A DNA stretch of 64,000 nucleotides from assembly GCF_051020765.1 (NCBI RefSeq), contig NC_134934.1, forward strand, positions 15,266,001 through 15,330,000, read 5' to 3'. This DNA is from Lasioglossum baleicum (taxonomy: Eukaryota; Arthropoda; Insecta; Hymenoptera; Halictidae). Below are positions 1-10,156 of the stretch, in pieces. The notes beneath the pieces are model-generated. The model was not told the origin of the DNA. It did no database searches and worked only from the letters and a program-made list of their open reading frames with translations. Each line of letters begins with the position of its first letter. Within the stretch, counting starts at the first letter, position 1. The position numbers and the translations under genes are program-made.

Positions 1-75
1 TCTACAAAGACTACTGCCACTGAAAACGAGATTTTATTTAATTCTACTTTCTTCAAATTCTGTAGAACTCTTTAC
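1..75 (-). repeat. TAGACTG-family element, type A interior, cut by window edge
   Basis: The first ~75 bases match, in reverse orientation, the interior of the complete type A element at 15404-15606. The shared order is a tctacaaag-like block, a gagattttattt block, a ctactttctt block and a tctgtag block. The terminal repeat on this side lies outside the window or has decayed. Confidence 0.5.
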
Positions 76-1869
76 AAGTTAAAATCGACAATTTTACTTC
101 TCAAAGGAATTATTGTTAAGCACGACAAAGGCTGAATGAAAAGGACATCCTTTTCACCTGTTATTTATTGCTTAGAACGTTAAGGAAGGAAACAATTTTT
201 CGGAAATGTTTCAATAATGTTTCTCGAGGAGGTATCAGGAAATTCATTTTTTAAGTTTGTTGTAAGAAATACTAATGATGTCTTTGCTCGTTTCCCTGAT
301 GATGTCTCCCTTCGTTTCTGCTGATTGTTTCTTTTTACGGCGAGTTCCGGGAATTTTAATAGGAGACAGCAGGAGCGAAGGATGCTGCTGACAATCCAGA
401 TACGAAAACATAAATTTTCGACGAGCACCCAGGTATGACCGATCGGTCACATCGTCGAGGAAAGTGTTAAAAGAAGAAAAAGCACTGTGGATGGTTAACT
501 CTTGGGATAAGTTTCGAAAATTTCAAGTTCAAGGTTGACGACGCTAACGAACCGTAGCCAATGAACTTGTGACTCAGTCGGACGACTCTGGCCTCGCAAT
601 AGAGGCACCGATCCCCAAGAATGATTCCATTGTGGCAAGATTTTACGAGTCGCTGTTAAAGCCTGTCATTACAGAGAGGTTTGCGGTTGCTGAAGAGCAT
701 CGGTCGATCGGTCGGTCGGTCGGTCGGTCAGTCGCGCGCACGAGCGCACGAGCGCAAATATGCGCGGCGTTGCGAAGAAATTCTCGATGATTTACCGCTC
801 AATTTTATGAACTTATATTCCATAAGAATGACGTATCTATTTCACTTAAACGCGTCCCCGGGGCGCATGACGAATTGTGAGTCGTAACGCCATTGTAGCG
901 GTTTATTACCTGCGGCCAGGTGTACGTTTCAGATACGAGATAGCAGGAAATGAATGGACGATGCGTTCCACCGTATAACTGGCCCATCCGATTTCCTCCT
1001 AGCTATCGAACGCCACGGCGCGACCCGACGCGACGGCTTCTCGATCATACATCAATTTCGACTTTCAAACAGACGAGAATCTTATTCGGGGACCACCGAA
1101 TAAAGACAAATTCAGGTTTTCTTATTTCATATGGCGACAGCATCTAACTAAAGCCTGTTTTCACGAAATACGATTTTTAAACCTGGTGGTGCGTGCACCT
1201 TTTTCAATTTTCATCCGGTTCACTTCAAATTTTCATAGAACCTTCGGAAGTATGGTTTTGCTAGAAATATTTTCGTGATTGTTTCGATGAGAAATGAAAC
1301 CTTCTCTTCGAGAGCGTACAATTTCCATAAAAATCGCAGCATTTATTAAAAATCCTATGCACTTCCCTGATAAATGTTATGCAAAAACTGAAAATATTTC
1401 GTTCTTTTCTTTAGCTCACGCGAGTCGACAGAGGCAGCAGGAAACAAATAACAAAGAGAATACGCTCATACATATGATATTAAAGATGAGAAACAAGACA
1501 TGAACATTCGATACATGTTACGATAAGACAAATATAAACTCGTAACGGAAAAAATGGAAAAATTACTAGTCTACTGGGTTATTTTCATGAAACAATATTT
1601 ACTTTGTAACAGTTTAAAGAGTACGTGTACTATCTATACAAAAATATTCACAGTTCACACACAAGCAATGTCTCATATATGCACTCAGATCTAAACTCTG
1701 CGATTATTAATGAACATCTCATCTTTAATTACCTTTAGAAAGTTCTTCGTGCATAATGTTAACTGCATTGCATAATCGCAATAGTGTGCACTAGAGACAC
1801 TTGTCCGAACGATTCCGTACGACAGATAAATTGCGTGCATTACACAGACAAAGATAAATAAAGGATTTA
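76..1869. other. Unassigned AT-rich sequence with one GGTC microsatellite
   Basis: No recognisable gene, RNA or mobile element. Short open frames on both strands overlap each other and have no family signature. The only clear structure is a (CGGT)n tract at 701-732, followed by a GCGCGCACGAGCGCACGAGCGC-like purine/pyrimidine stretch. Confidence 0.5.
701..732. repeat. (CGGT)n microsatellite
   Basis: About eight units of CGGT with two interruptions (a CGAT and a CAGT). The tract makes neighbouring frames read out as repeated RSVG peptides, which is why open frames here should not be trusted. Confidence 0.85.
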
Positions 1870-2304
1870 TTTCGAGAATATTGATAATGTACTTTAGAAA
1901 ACACTGAAATTTAAACAGTAAAAACATTTAAAACGTGTAAAAATATGGAGACGTTATTTTCAATTAATTGAAATTATATTTCAAGAATATTAATAATGTA
2001 CCTTAGAAAACATTGAAATTTAAACAGTAAAAACATTTAAAACGTGTAAAAATACGGAGACGTTATTTTCAATCAATTGAAATTATTTCAAGAATATTAA
2101 TAATGTACCTTAGAAAACACTGAAGTTTAAACAGTAAAAACATTTAAAACGTGTAAAAATATGAAGACGTTATTTTCAATTAATTGAAATTACATTTCAA
2201 GAATATTAATAATGTACCTTAGAAAACATTGAAATTTAAACAGTAAAAACATTTAAAACGTGTAAAAATACGGAGACGTTATTTTCAATCAATTTGAATT
2301 ATTT
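1870..2304. repeat. Tandem array, four ~109-bp units with two-unit higher order
   Basis: Four consecutive units start near 1872, 1981, 2088 and 2197 (anchor TCAAGAA/TCGAGAA), giving periods of 109, 107 and 109. Each contains ATAATGTAC, GAAATTTAAACAGTAAAAAC, ACGTGTAAAAATA and GACGTTATTTTCAAT in the same order. Units 1 and 3 share CACTGAA and AATTAATTG. Units 2 and 4 share CATTGAAA, TACGGAGACG and AATCAATT. The array is therefore best explained as a duplicated dimer. Confidence 0.92.
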
Positions 2305-2398
2305 ACACAAAAAACAAATCTTTGTTTAGCTTCATTTCCATGTAAACGATGTTTAAACATTTTATTTTGTATAAAAATCCGCTGTCTAGTAATATTTT
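2305..2398. mobile_element. TAGACTG-family element, type B right half
   Basis: The end reads ATAAAAATCCGCTGTCTA, a mutated form of the family end, preceded by CATTTTATTTTG as in the complete type B copy at 49990-50190. The left half is missing: the tandem array abuts the interior. The flank after the end (GTAATATT) resembles the family's preferred target. Confidence 0.7.
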
Positions 2399-2922
2399 TG
2401 TTGTGTTCGAGCCGAGTTAGAGAAACTCACGAAGCAGGAACAGATGCATGCCCAGCCGAGACGTGCAAAAGATACGTTTATTTGATAAACGATTTTATTT
2501 GCAACGACTGGAAAGTTTAGTCACGCTTTAAGGTGTGTCCTCGGAGGATTCGCGAGTATTCAGCATTTGCCGTCAGTCAGATCTCAACGGGTTGAGAAAG
2601 TGCTATTCGGATGATGAAAAGGGAGTTTCTTCCCCGTCATTCTAACCGTACTTACATTTCGACGTCACGAACAAAAATGCCGGGTGGAAACGACAACGAG
2701 CTGCAAATGCTAACAGCTCCGAACCCAGACGCCTGACAACGCTGTTAAAACTTCCGTAATTTTAACGTATTCTGTGTCTAACTTCTCCTATACAGGACAC
2801 TGTCAAGATCCAACTTTCAACCATTTTATTTAGATTAGTTATTTAGATTAGTTAGATTCAGTTATTTATATTTCTAGTTATTTTTATATTTGCAACTCTT
2901 TCGAGGGAAGAAGCAATTATAT

Positions 2923-3079
2923 CTACCCATAATTATGAAAATGGTCCACACACACAAGCCATAAAAGGATGTTAACACTAAATGAATTCAATATAATGTT
3001 GATATCGGAAAAATTGCATTGAGTTTCATTAAATTACATTAACTTTTACGTAGACCACTTCCATAGTTATGAGCACATA
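2923..3079. mobile_element. R2-family short inverted-repeat element
   Basis: Left end CCCATAATTATGAAAATGG and right end CCACTTCCATAGTTATGAGC are imperfect inverted repeats of about 25 bp enclosing ~105 bp of AT-rich interior with AACACTAAATGAATTCAAT. The same ends and the ACTAAATGAATTC interior recur at 9934-10156 and 31708-31861. The CATAATTATG core is reminiscent of Tc1-like ends, but I could not fix a target duplication, so the superfamily is open. Confidence 0.75.
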
Positions 3080-3589
3080 TGATTTCAGTTTTCAAGCATA
3101 TAGGATTTCCAATCAGAATCTAGCATTTCTTTGATAACCGTCATCATGTCAAAGAATCCTAAAATCTCAAGTAACCACGCGCAAAATGCTTCGAGATGTG
3201 CAAGATGTATCGTTGGGACCTCGGGAGTTGGCGCAGAGCTGATACAAAAATGTAGACAATTTTTCCACGAGGTATCTATCAGTTTGTATCGTAAATTAGA
3301 TAATTTTTTACTTCGAGAAGCAAGTTTAAAATTCACAGGACTTGCCAGGATTTGTTTTAAAGTGAACGTAAAAATTCAACGTGTTCGTATCAGCTCGTAC
3401 CACCGGCGTTAGCATCCTCGTTCCCAACGATATCTTGAAAAGAGTTTACCATTTGATGCATCCTCGCGGTATTGTAGTAGTCTAGGTTCGGCATCCGGTC
3501 TCTGGAGGAACAAACCGATTAGGGACGAACAGACACTTCTCCCGATCGAAGAGGACAACCTGTACGACTGTTCTGTATGCGTACCGATT

Positions 3590-4740
3590 TACACGGGCGC
3601 GATCATCGCGGATAACGATCGTCTAGAAATGCACTCGCCACTATGTTCGCGCACCACTGCCGAAAAATCCGAAAGGTTCGATCGACAGGTCCCCGATAAG
3701 GCCCACCTACAGGTTCACCGAGGAGGCTCGAGGACCTCTGTGTTCACTGTCACCAGACGCTGCGACGCTGTATCCGTTCTGGAGGTGCACGCGACTCGGG
3801 GCCTCACCGGTAAACGTCACTGGGGCCGAACACTGGCCACAACACGCGTACACGTACTGCGGGGGTTGTAAATTTCGCGTGATTGTTGTGCCGGCTACCA
3901 GTCTCTGCAGAGTCAGTTTCCGGCGAAAGAGGACAATGTCTGATCCGGCGGGACAGAGAGGCGACAGGGTGGGTCTGAGCGATGGGTCCAGCGAAGAGGA
4001 AGAAGAAGAAGAGGGAGGGAGAAGGAGGCCAGAGAAAGAAAGAGAGAGAGAGAGAGAAAGAGAGAGAATAACAGAGAGGAAGGTGCAAGAAGCCGAGATC
4101 TATCGAGTTACCGGCACGGAGGATATTGTTTTCCGATATCTCGAGCTTTGTGTATGAGTGTTCGCCTTAAACCGTCGTACACGCAGGAAGACTCGAGGGT
4201 TACTGCGCCCGCGGGGCCTTAGCTACCAGATAGACGCCGCTCGGCGGCGAAACTCGTCGGGGTGGGAACTGGGACGGGCCTTCAGGCCCAGCATCACGGC
4301 CCGGCGCGATCCTATTGGTCGATCCAGGCCCACACCGGCCCAATCCCCGCTCTCCGAGCAGAGATCCGCGCGTAATCGTGAGACGCCCAGCTCGCAGCCG
4401 ATTGGTCGTCCCACACCCGAGCCAGCCTGCACGCTTACGCCGTGGATAAGGCCCCGGATAATATCGCCAGGATTTTATTTTCTGAATAAAGGATCACTCT
4501 TTATCCCTTACTCCTCTCCAACCCCCTCCTTCCGCCGGGCCCCGATCCCGCCGAACGATATCGGCTTCAAAAGACCCGGCCGAACTTCTAGAGTCGCAAT
4601 TCTAGATGCGGTTCGATTGATGGATGCTCTACCGGCGTTCCTATCTCCTCCAAGTGTTGTCTTCATGCTCCCTTTTTGCTTCTCGTCGCTGATGGCTCCG
4701 ATGTATTTTGTTTCTCGAATGTGGAAAAACGGACCCCCCT
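3590..4740. other. GC- and CpG-rich island with purine tract; no identified gene
   Basis: Clear rise in GC and CpG over the surroundings, with a GAA/GA purine tract at 3994-4081. Frames are open on both strands (for example 4158-4742 on + and 4508-4780 on -), as expected from a shortage of AT-rich stops. None shows a domain, and the peptides are Pro/Arg/Ser-rich. It could contain a promoter or 5' untranslated exon; no start or splice site can be chosen from sequence alone. Confidence 0.4.
3994..4081. repeat. GAA/GA-rich purine tract
   Basis: Runs of GAAGAAGAA, GGGAGGGAGAAGG and (GA)n over ~88 bases with almost no pyrimidine. Reading frames across it are low-complexity Glu/Arg. Confidence 0.85.
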
Positions 4741-5111
4741 GAAGGCTACTTTCCGCGATGGGATTTCGAGGATGCAACACGTTTCGCTGGTCGAGAAACA
4801 GCTTTTAGAGTACTTACAGTGCCGCGATTTTGTTTACAACGATGCATGTTTCCGAATACTTTGTGCGCGACGTACGGTTCAAAGTGTTTCCAGATTTGCA
4901 GAGTGGAGTATGGTTGTAGTCTGTGATACTCGAAGCGATTGAATGTCCACCGACGAAGCATAGCAATCTTTGTAAATTGATGTACGATTTTCCGAGTGTT
5001 TCAGTTCCCTCAAGTTGCTATCATTAACCCAAGTACTAGCAGATAAACAGTTTATCTTTAACTATCCTCCATGGCTCCCGAAGAAAATCAACTTCGAGGA
5101 TGTCTGCTTCG

Positions 5112-5306
5112 TTAAAACTTGGAAGTTTTATTGAGCAAAGTTTCATTACAAAATAACATGGAAAAATCTAGTAACGCGATGTTCACCATTTCCTCAGGGT
5201 ATACTCTTGCTATTTTTGTCAGAATGTGTTCCAAGTAATAAATCATGCACTCTTGGAGTTCAGAAACATCCACATCGTCATAAATTCGAGCCGGTAACGT
5301 TGACAA
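5112..5306 (-). other. Unrecognised short open frame, 64 codons
   Basis: The peptide (starting STLPARIYDDVDVSEL, later ILTKIARVYPEEMVNIALLD) has balanced composition and reads more like protein than most open frames here. It has no motif I recognise and no clear splice sites, and sits directly beside the transposon copy at 5342. It could be a piece of a decayed element or an unidentified exon. Not claimed as a gene. Confidence 0.15.
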
Positions 5307-5341
5307 ACTGTTTTATTCGAACCGAATATCGGACTGATTAC

Positions 5342-5509
5342 TAGACTGCGGGTGTCTATGCAATTTTTAATTTTTGTATGGACAAATAAAACCTTATTTT
5401 CAGTAGTAGCCTTCATACATAAAAATCGTGTTCAATTCTGTGGAATTTTATATTCTAGCATATTTGAAATATTTTTAGAAGCCATAAGTGCATAAAGATC
5501 CGCAGTCTA
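5342..5509. mobile_element. Complete TAGACTG-family element, type A, with 8-bp target duplication
   Basis: The 168-bp element begins TAGACTGCGGGTGTCTATGC and ends GCATAAAGATCCGCAGTCTA. It is flanked on both sides by the identical octamer CTGATTAC (5334-5341 and 5510-5517). An 8-bp duplication with short inverted repeats is the hallmark of hAT transposons. The interior (AATAAAACCTTATTTTCAGT, ATTCTGTGGAATTTTATA, GAAGCCATAAGTG) is non-coding, so this is a non-autonomous copy. It is the best preserved insertion of the family in the window. Confidence 0.92.
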
Positions 5510-5548
5510 CTGATTACTCTTCATGCATTAGACTGGCTAATCTTTTTT

Positions 5549-5600
5549 TAGACTGGCGGATCTTTATGCATTTTAAAATTGCATAAAGATCCGCAGTCTA
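5549..5600. mobile_element. Minimal TAGACTG palindrome, two terminal repeats back to back
   Basis: A near-perfect 52-bp palindrome: TAGACTGGCGGATCTTTATG, then CATTTTAAAATTG, then CATAAAGATCCGCAGTCTA. Almost the whole interior of the family has been lost, leaving only the two ends. No matching octamer flanks it. A partial end (TTAGACTGGCTAATC) lies just upstream at 5529. Confidence 0.88.
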
Positions 5601-7189
5601 TTAATAATCGATAAATAGTACAAATAAAAAGTACAACTGATCTCAAAATCGAAACGATGGAAAGATTGAATTTGTAGTGTGCCGTAAATCGAATGTTAAC
5701 GATGAACGAAGAACGGTGCCAGAAACGTATTACAACGCGTTAAATTTTGTTCGGTTTTGTCAGCTTCTGTAAATGGCGGCCCCTTTTATCGAACAGATCG
5801 CGCCAATCATAATCATGTTATTTTCACAGGTAACGGTTGATTGTACGACTACACGGTTCCGATCTTTGCTGACCACGCGGACGCATTCAATGCCTCCAGT
5901 TCCATCGTTCTGGTCGACGACCCAATTTAACCTGGGGGCAGTCCAGAGGGTAGATTTCTGATCGGCTACCTGAGCAATGAACCAATGAATGAAATTCCTT
6001 CGACCGTTTCGTAGAACGTTACTATCCCCTCGCTCTTTATTGCTACTACAAACTACACGCCTCTTGTATCAACAGTTGATGAGATTTACTTCATTTCAAT
6101 TCATGAATATCCACCCTGCCTACCTCGCGGACTCAATTCTCACCAAACGTATCGGTTTGCCCACACGTCTCTGTTCCTATCTGAATATTCTACTATGAAA
6201 AAGACTGATACTTGAAAGGCGTTTCCAAGACGCAGTCTGTCGATATTTCAATAAGATTTTCTGGAATGAATTGAATGATTTTCCGAATGAAGAAACAACA
6301 TGAATGAGACACTTTTCATTACTCGCATAATCACAATCTCAAAACTTTGAATTTAGCGTTTCAACCATAAAAAAAGGTGTTGAACACACTAGAAAATATT
6401 TATTTTGTATTAAAGTAGTTATTTCATAGAATAAACATTTACGTTGCAGTGATGTAAAGTTCCACATGTAGAAAAGAGTAATGTAGAAAGTAGAGTACGA
6501 AATCCGACGCAATGGTGAAGACTGCATATCTTCGGTGAAACTTAATCGAGAAGAAGCTAATGTACATCGCATTGACGTTGATACCTTTCATACTAAAAAT
6601 TGCGAGGCTTGCATAGTGATCGACCATTCGATCGCCTCGAGGAATTTTCTCGAGCTGCTGCTAGGCTACGAGCGGTTGCTAGCCGAAATTAAGATGCTTT
6701 CTTGCAAATGAATAGCTTTCGGTGTACGGAACGTATGCGTACGGTCAAAACAGGAATTCCAAAGATGAAATTACCTTACGAGGAATTCCTGAATCGGTTG
6801 TACGAACGCGGCAGTTAGGTCCGAATCGTGACAGCCCAGGGCGTGCACGCGAGCGTGCAAGAAAATTTCAGATCGAGCTGGCGAAATTGGAAGGGAGGCC
6901 TTTTAACGAGATGCGGTCATCACTGTGCCCGAAACTCTACGCTCATCTTTTTACGGTGGTCTCTCTGTTCCACGCGTGCACCTTTATTCCTTTCTTTCTT
7001 TTTTTTTCCACCCCCACTTTTCCCTTTCCATTTCCACTATCTCCTTCCTTTTTTCTCCGGCAAAACAACGGTAATTATATTTCTGATAGTTTGCACACCA
7101 TTTTCGTCACGAATGGTCATTTCACGCGGAGTTATCGTACAAACATCTCAGTCACGCACTCTACTACCGACTATTTTTCTTTTGTTGAC
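5601..7189. other. Unassigned sequence
   Basis: AT-rich with a T/C-rich patch near 6970-7060. A frame open at 6722-7297 overlaps another at 6828-7256 and runs into the repeat unit at 7190. Neither shows a domain. No RNA gene or complete mobile element seen. Confidence 0.4.
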
Positions 7190-7294
7190 GTTGGATTGCG
7201 AGCATGTTTTACTCCGGTGCGCAACAACCTATTATTTCGCGAAATCATGCCAATGACAACAAGTTTTATCATTGCGTTCCATCTTGTCAATAAC

Positions 7295-7450
7295 TAGACA
7301 GCGGACCTTTATGCAAAACATATACCGCACCAATTGCAACAAACAGGGACCAAATGGAATTTTCTTTCTGCATTGATTCTGCATACATTCTAATTGTTGC
7401 ATACCCTTCATCTTTCCACTGTCTTCAATCTCATCTACTCGTGGTTGCTA
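7295..7450. mobile_element. TAGACTG-family element, type B, right end lost
   Basis: Begins TAGACAGCGGACCTTTATGC and keeps the type B interior (CAATTGCAAC, then TTTCCACTGTCTTCAATC, equivalent to the TTTACTGTTTTAAAT block elsewhere). The opposite terminal repeat is not recognisable. Duplicated together with its flank at 7718. Confidence 0.65.
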
Positions 7451-7717
7451 CCAACAACACATTCCGATCCGTTTTTACTCGACAATTAAACAAACCTATG
7501 TGTTTGTGCCTCATTCTTTTAGCGGAAATGTATTCTACAGTCTTAAACTTGTTATAAAATATATGTTTTAATAATACATATGTTTTTCACGTGAAATGTA
7601 CGAATACTTACGACAAACGCTCGATTACTTTGGCCGAATCCATTCAACAGCATATTATTTCGCAAAACCATGCCAATGACAATAAGTTTTATCATTGCAT
7701 TTCATCTCGTCAATAAC

Positions 7718-7872
7718 TAGACAGCGGATTTTTATGCAAAACATTCACTGCGCCAATTGCAACAAACAGGGTCCAAATGGAATTTCCTATCCGCCTTTAA
7801 TCTGCATTGTGGTACATTCTAAATAACATTTAATCTTTCCACTGTCTTAAATCCTATCTACTCGTGCTTGCT
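7718..7872. mobile_element. TAGACTG-family element, type B, second copy in duplication
   Basis: Begins TAGACAGCGGATTTTTATGC and parallels the copy at 7295 base for base with scattered changes. The flanking CGTCAATAAC is also shared, so this copy arose by duplication of the whole block rather than by a separate insertion. Confidence 0.65.
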
Positions 7873-8166
7873 ACTATTAAAAACAAAAATACTTTTCACG
7901 TGAAACGTACGAATACTTACACCGACAAACGCTCGATTTCTTTCGAACAGGGGTGGAGATTCGACCAGTTCACACCGCGCGACAGCCTATTATTTCGCGA
8001 AATCATGACAAGACGACACGGCATGCGGCGAGTCTCCATTTGCACAATATTTTCTAACACTTCGCCGGCCGGGCAAAGTTTCATCACAGCCCATTGAGAC
8101 ACACTCGAGAAGATGGTTTCCCCTGGAGTTCTCGAAGGTACAAAAGGAGATGCTGCGCTCTATACA

Positions 8167-8196
8167 CACTCTCTATCTCTCTCTCCCTCTCTCTCG
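8167..8196. repeat. (CT)n microsatellite
   Basis: CTCTCTATCTCTCTCTCCCT followed by CTCTCTC. It precedes a short GC-rich patch (8280-8560) with a GGTAGGTAGGTTGGTTGGTA run at 8251-8270. Confidence 0.8.
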
Positions 8197-8591
8197 GTAC
8201 CTACGTATTGCAAATTTAAACCGGCGTATATCTCAGGGCGTAACCAAAGAGGTAGGTAGGTTGGTTGGTAGGTATAAGGGATCTTATTGATCTGGTAGCC
8301 CGGGGCGTGTCATCCTGGGCTGTTGGCCGCAGGGAGGACCGCGGCTAACCCTAAAGCAAAGGGGGATCCCCGTGGCTGGCGCATGCGCCTGCGAGACCGT
8401 TTTCTCTGCCCAGAGGGCTAACTTACACCAATCACCAGGAGCTAGAAACCCTTTTCGCCGAGGGGTTTCGCCAAGAACTTCCCTCTCCGAGGGAGAGAAC
8501 GGCGCGGAGGCTATACATATAACGCGGCACGGCGCGGATCGTCCGTCTGCTCTGCCCTCTGCTCGCCGAAATCACCTCAATTCGTCTCCGA

Positions 8592-8996
8592 ATGTTTCCC
8601 TCGTGGCCTTCCGACCAACCAACATTCTTATTACCGCCATTATTACGCTGCTCCCTGTTAACGAGTGCCATTTCCTGTTTTACCTGTGACCCTGCTCCCT
8701 TCCTTTTATCCTTTCGAAAACGTTCCTCGCAGGGAAAACCATTCCCCACACGCCAGTCCGCAAAATCAAAGGAAAAATTCACCCGTCACTTCGAAAATAT
8801 CGAAGAAATTCAAACAATTACGGAACTTTTCGGAAATCTGCAGGCTCGTTCTCGCGAATGTATAAATAAAGAATTTTTTAGGTTAGTTATCAATTTAGAG
8901 ATTGAACGTTATAAACTTCTACAACTCTTACGAAAATTTCTGTATACACTTGGCAATGTATTCGATAAGTTTCGTAAGTGGTACGAGACAAAATAA
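8592..8996 (+). other. Unrecognised open frame, 134 codons
   Basis: The first half is Ser/Pro/Phe-rich and reads through a pyrimidine-rich stretch. The second half (about residues 60-134, ending FRKWYETK) is charged and helix-like (IEEIQTITELFGNLQ, NLEIERYKLLQLLRK) but matches no family I know. No TATA box, splice site or conserved neighbour supports it. It could be chance. Confidence 0.15.
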
Positions 8997-9933
8997 AAAT
9001 GTTTCATACCGCCGAAAGATTAAATATTGATTTGGCGTGAATCATTGAAAATTCCGCGGCGATCGCTGGAAATTGCGTAAACATTCGCGGACTAATAATC
9101 GGATTGATCGATTCAACGCGATAACTTTTTGCGTGGCCGCGCGAAAAGTGAATCATGCAGAATTTCCAGGAGTAATCGAATTATTCATACATACGCGGCG
9201 ACCATACCGCGAGCGTAAGTAAATTGCGTTCGTGTTGTTTTGGTAAAATATATTCCGCGGCTTATAATTTGCCCGTCTCGTTCATCTTGTGTAGAATTCG
9301 CAAACGGCAACGGAGCAAATGAAACGAGGGTTCCTCGATCCCTGCGCGACTCGAGACGCGACGCTGCAAATACACCGTGATCTGCTATTAGTTTTGCCGT
9401 CGTAAAGTAGTTAAACATACGGCACGAGACGATCTATACAGCTTCTAAACCAGTTTCTGGCATCGGCATGAGTTATCAAGACATTACACTTCCGACGCTG
9501 TAATTACAACAGTCCACCGGTCATAATGTCTCCGCGCGCGTTCTTTATTTAAAAAGCGAACGGTTGTTGCGCATGGAGATTAGACCATGCGAAAATGAAA
9601 ACTCGAACAAAACCCACTGCGTGATTACAGCAGTTTATTTGTTGCAACTTCTCACACTTGATCGAAATATTACGCCATGTTTGCATGGTGTATTAACATT
9701 TACAAACACCAACCTGATTCATTCCACCCCTTTTCGAAAAAACCTCGCGTGGAATTGATTCGAAAGCTAGCATGGACTTTGTCGGCTACCCTGTGTTCTA
9801 TTTATTCAATAGATAAATTAATAAATTCGAAATTCTGCAGAGAAAAATCTTCTTTCAATTTATTTGAAGCTTCTGCGTGATGCACATTTTCTAGCATCGT
9901 TAGAAACAAGTAGATACTATTCCAGTGGACACT
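8997..9933. other. Unassigned sequence
   Basis: No gene, RNA or repeat recognised. Moderate CpG content around 9050-9560, AT-rich afterwards. Confidence 0.4.
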
Positions 9934-10156
9934 GCAATACATATGAAAGTGATTTAAGTGAAAATTTAAAAAAAAATGAGTTTATCGGTTATTTGACATC
10001 ACATTATTTTATATTAAATTAATTCAATGTATGATAATTTTTACAGTAACCATTTGATAGTGCTTTTTATTTCAACGTTGTATGGAATTCATTTAGTGTG
10101 AATATCCTTTCCCTTTAACTATGACTTAGATCACTTTCATAATTATGGGCACATAT
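9934..10156. mobile_element. R2-family short inverted-repeat element
   Basis: Left end ATATGAAAGTGATTTAAGTG and right end GACTTAGATCACTTTCATAA are inverted copies of each other. The interior has GACATCACATTATTTT and GGAATTCATTTAGTGTG, both shared (the latter inverted) with the copies at 31708 and 2923. Non-coding, ~223 bp. Confidence 0.75.

Larger units (their letters stand above)
7190..8020. repeat. Imperfect tandem duplication carrying type B element pieces
   Basis: The block beginning ATTATTTCGCGAAATCATGC at 7231 recurs at 7654 (period 423) and starts a third time at 7989 (335 later). A second shared block, TTTTCACGTGAAATGTACGAA at 7585, recurs near 7893. Each of the first two units contains a TAGACAGCGG end (7295 and 7718) followed by TTTATGCAAAACAT and CCAATTGCAACAAACAGGG. 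Confidence 0.85.

Noticed and set aside
1870..2304. CRISPR-like array
   Set aside because: Units are adjacent and similar over their full length, with no unique spacers. It is an ordinary tandem repeat in a eukaryotic genome.
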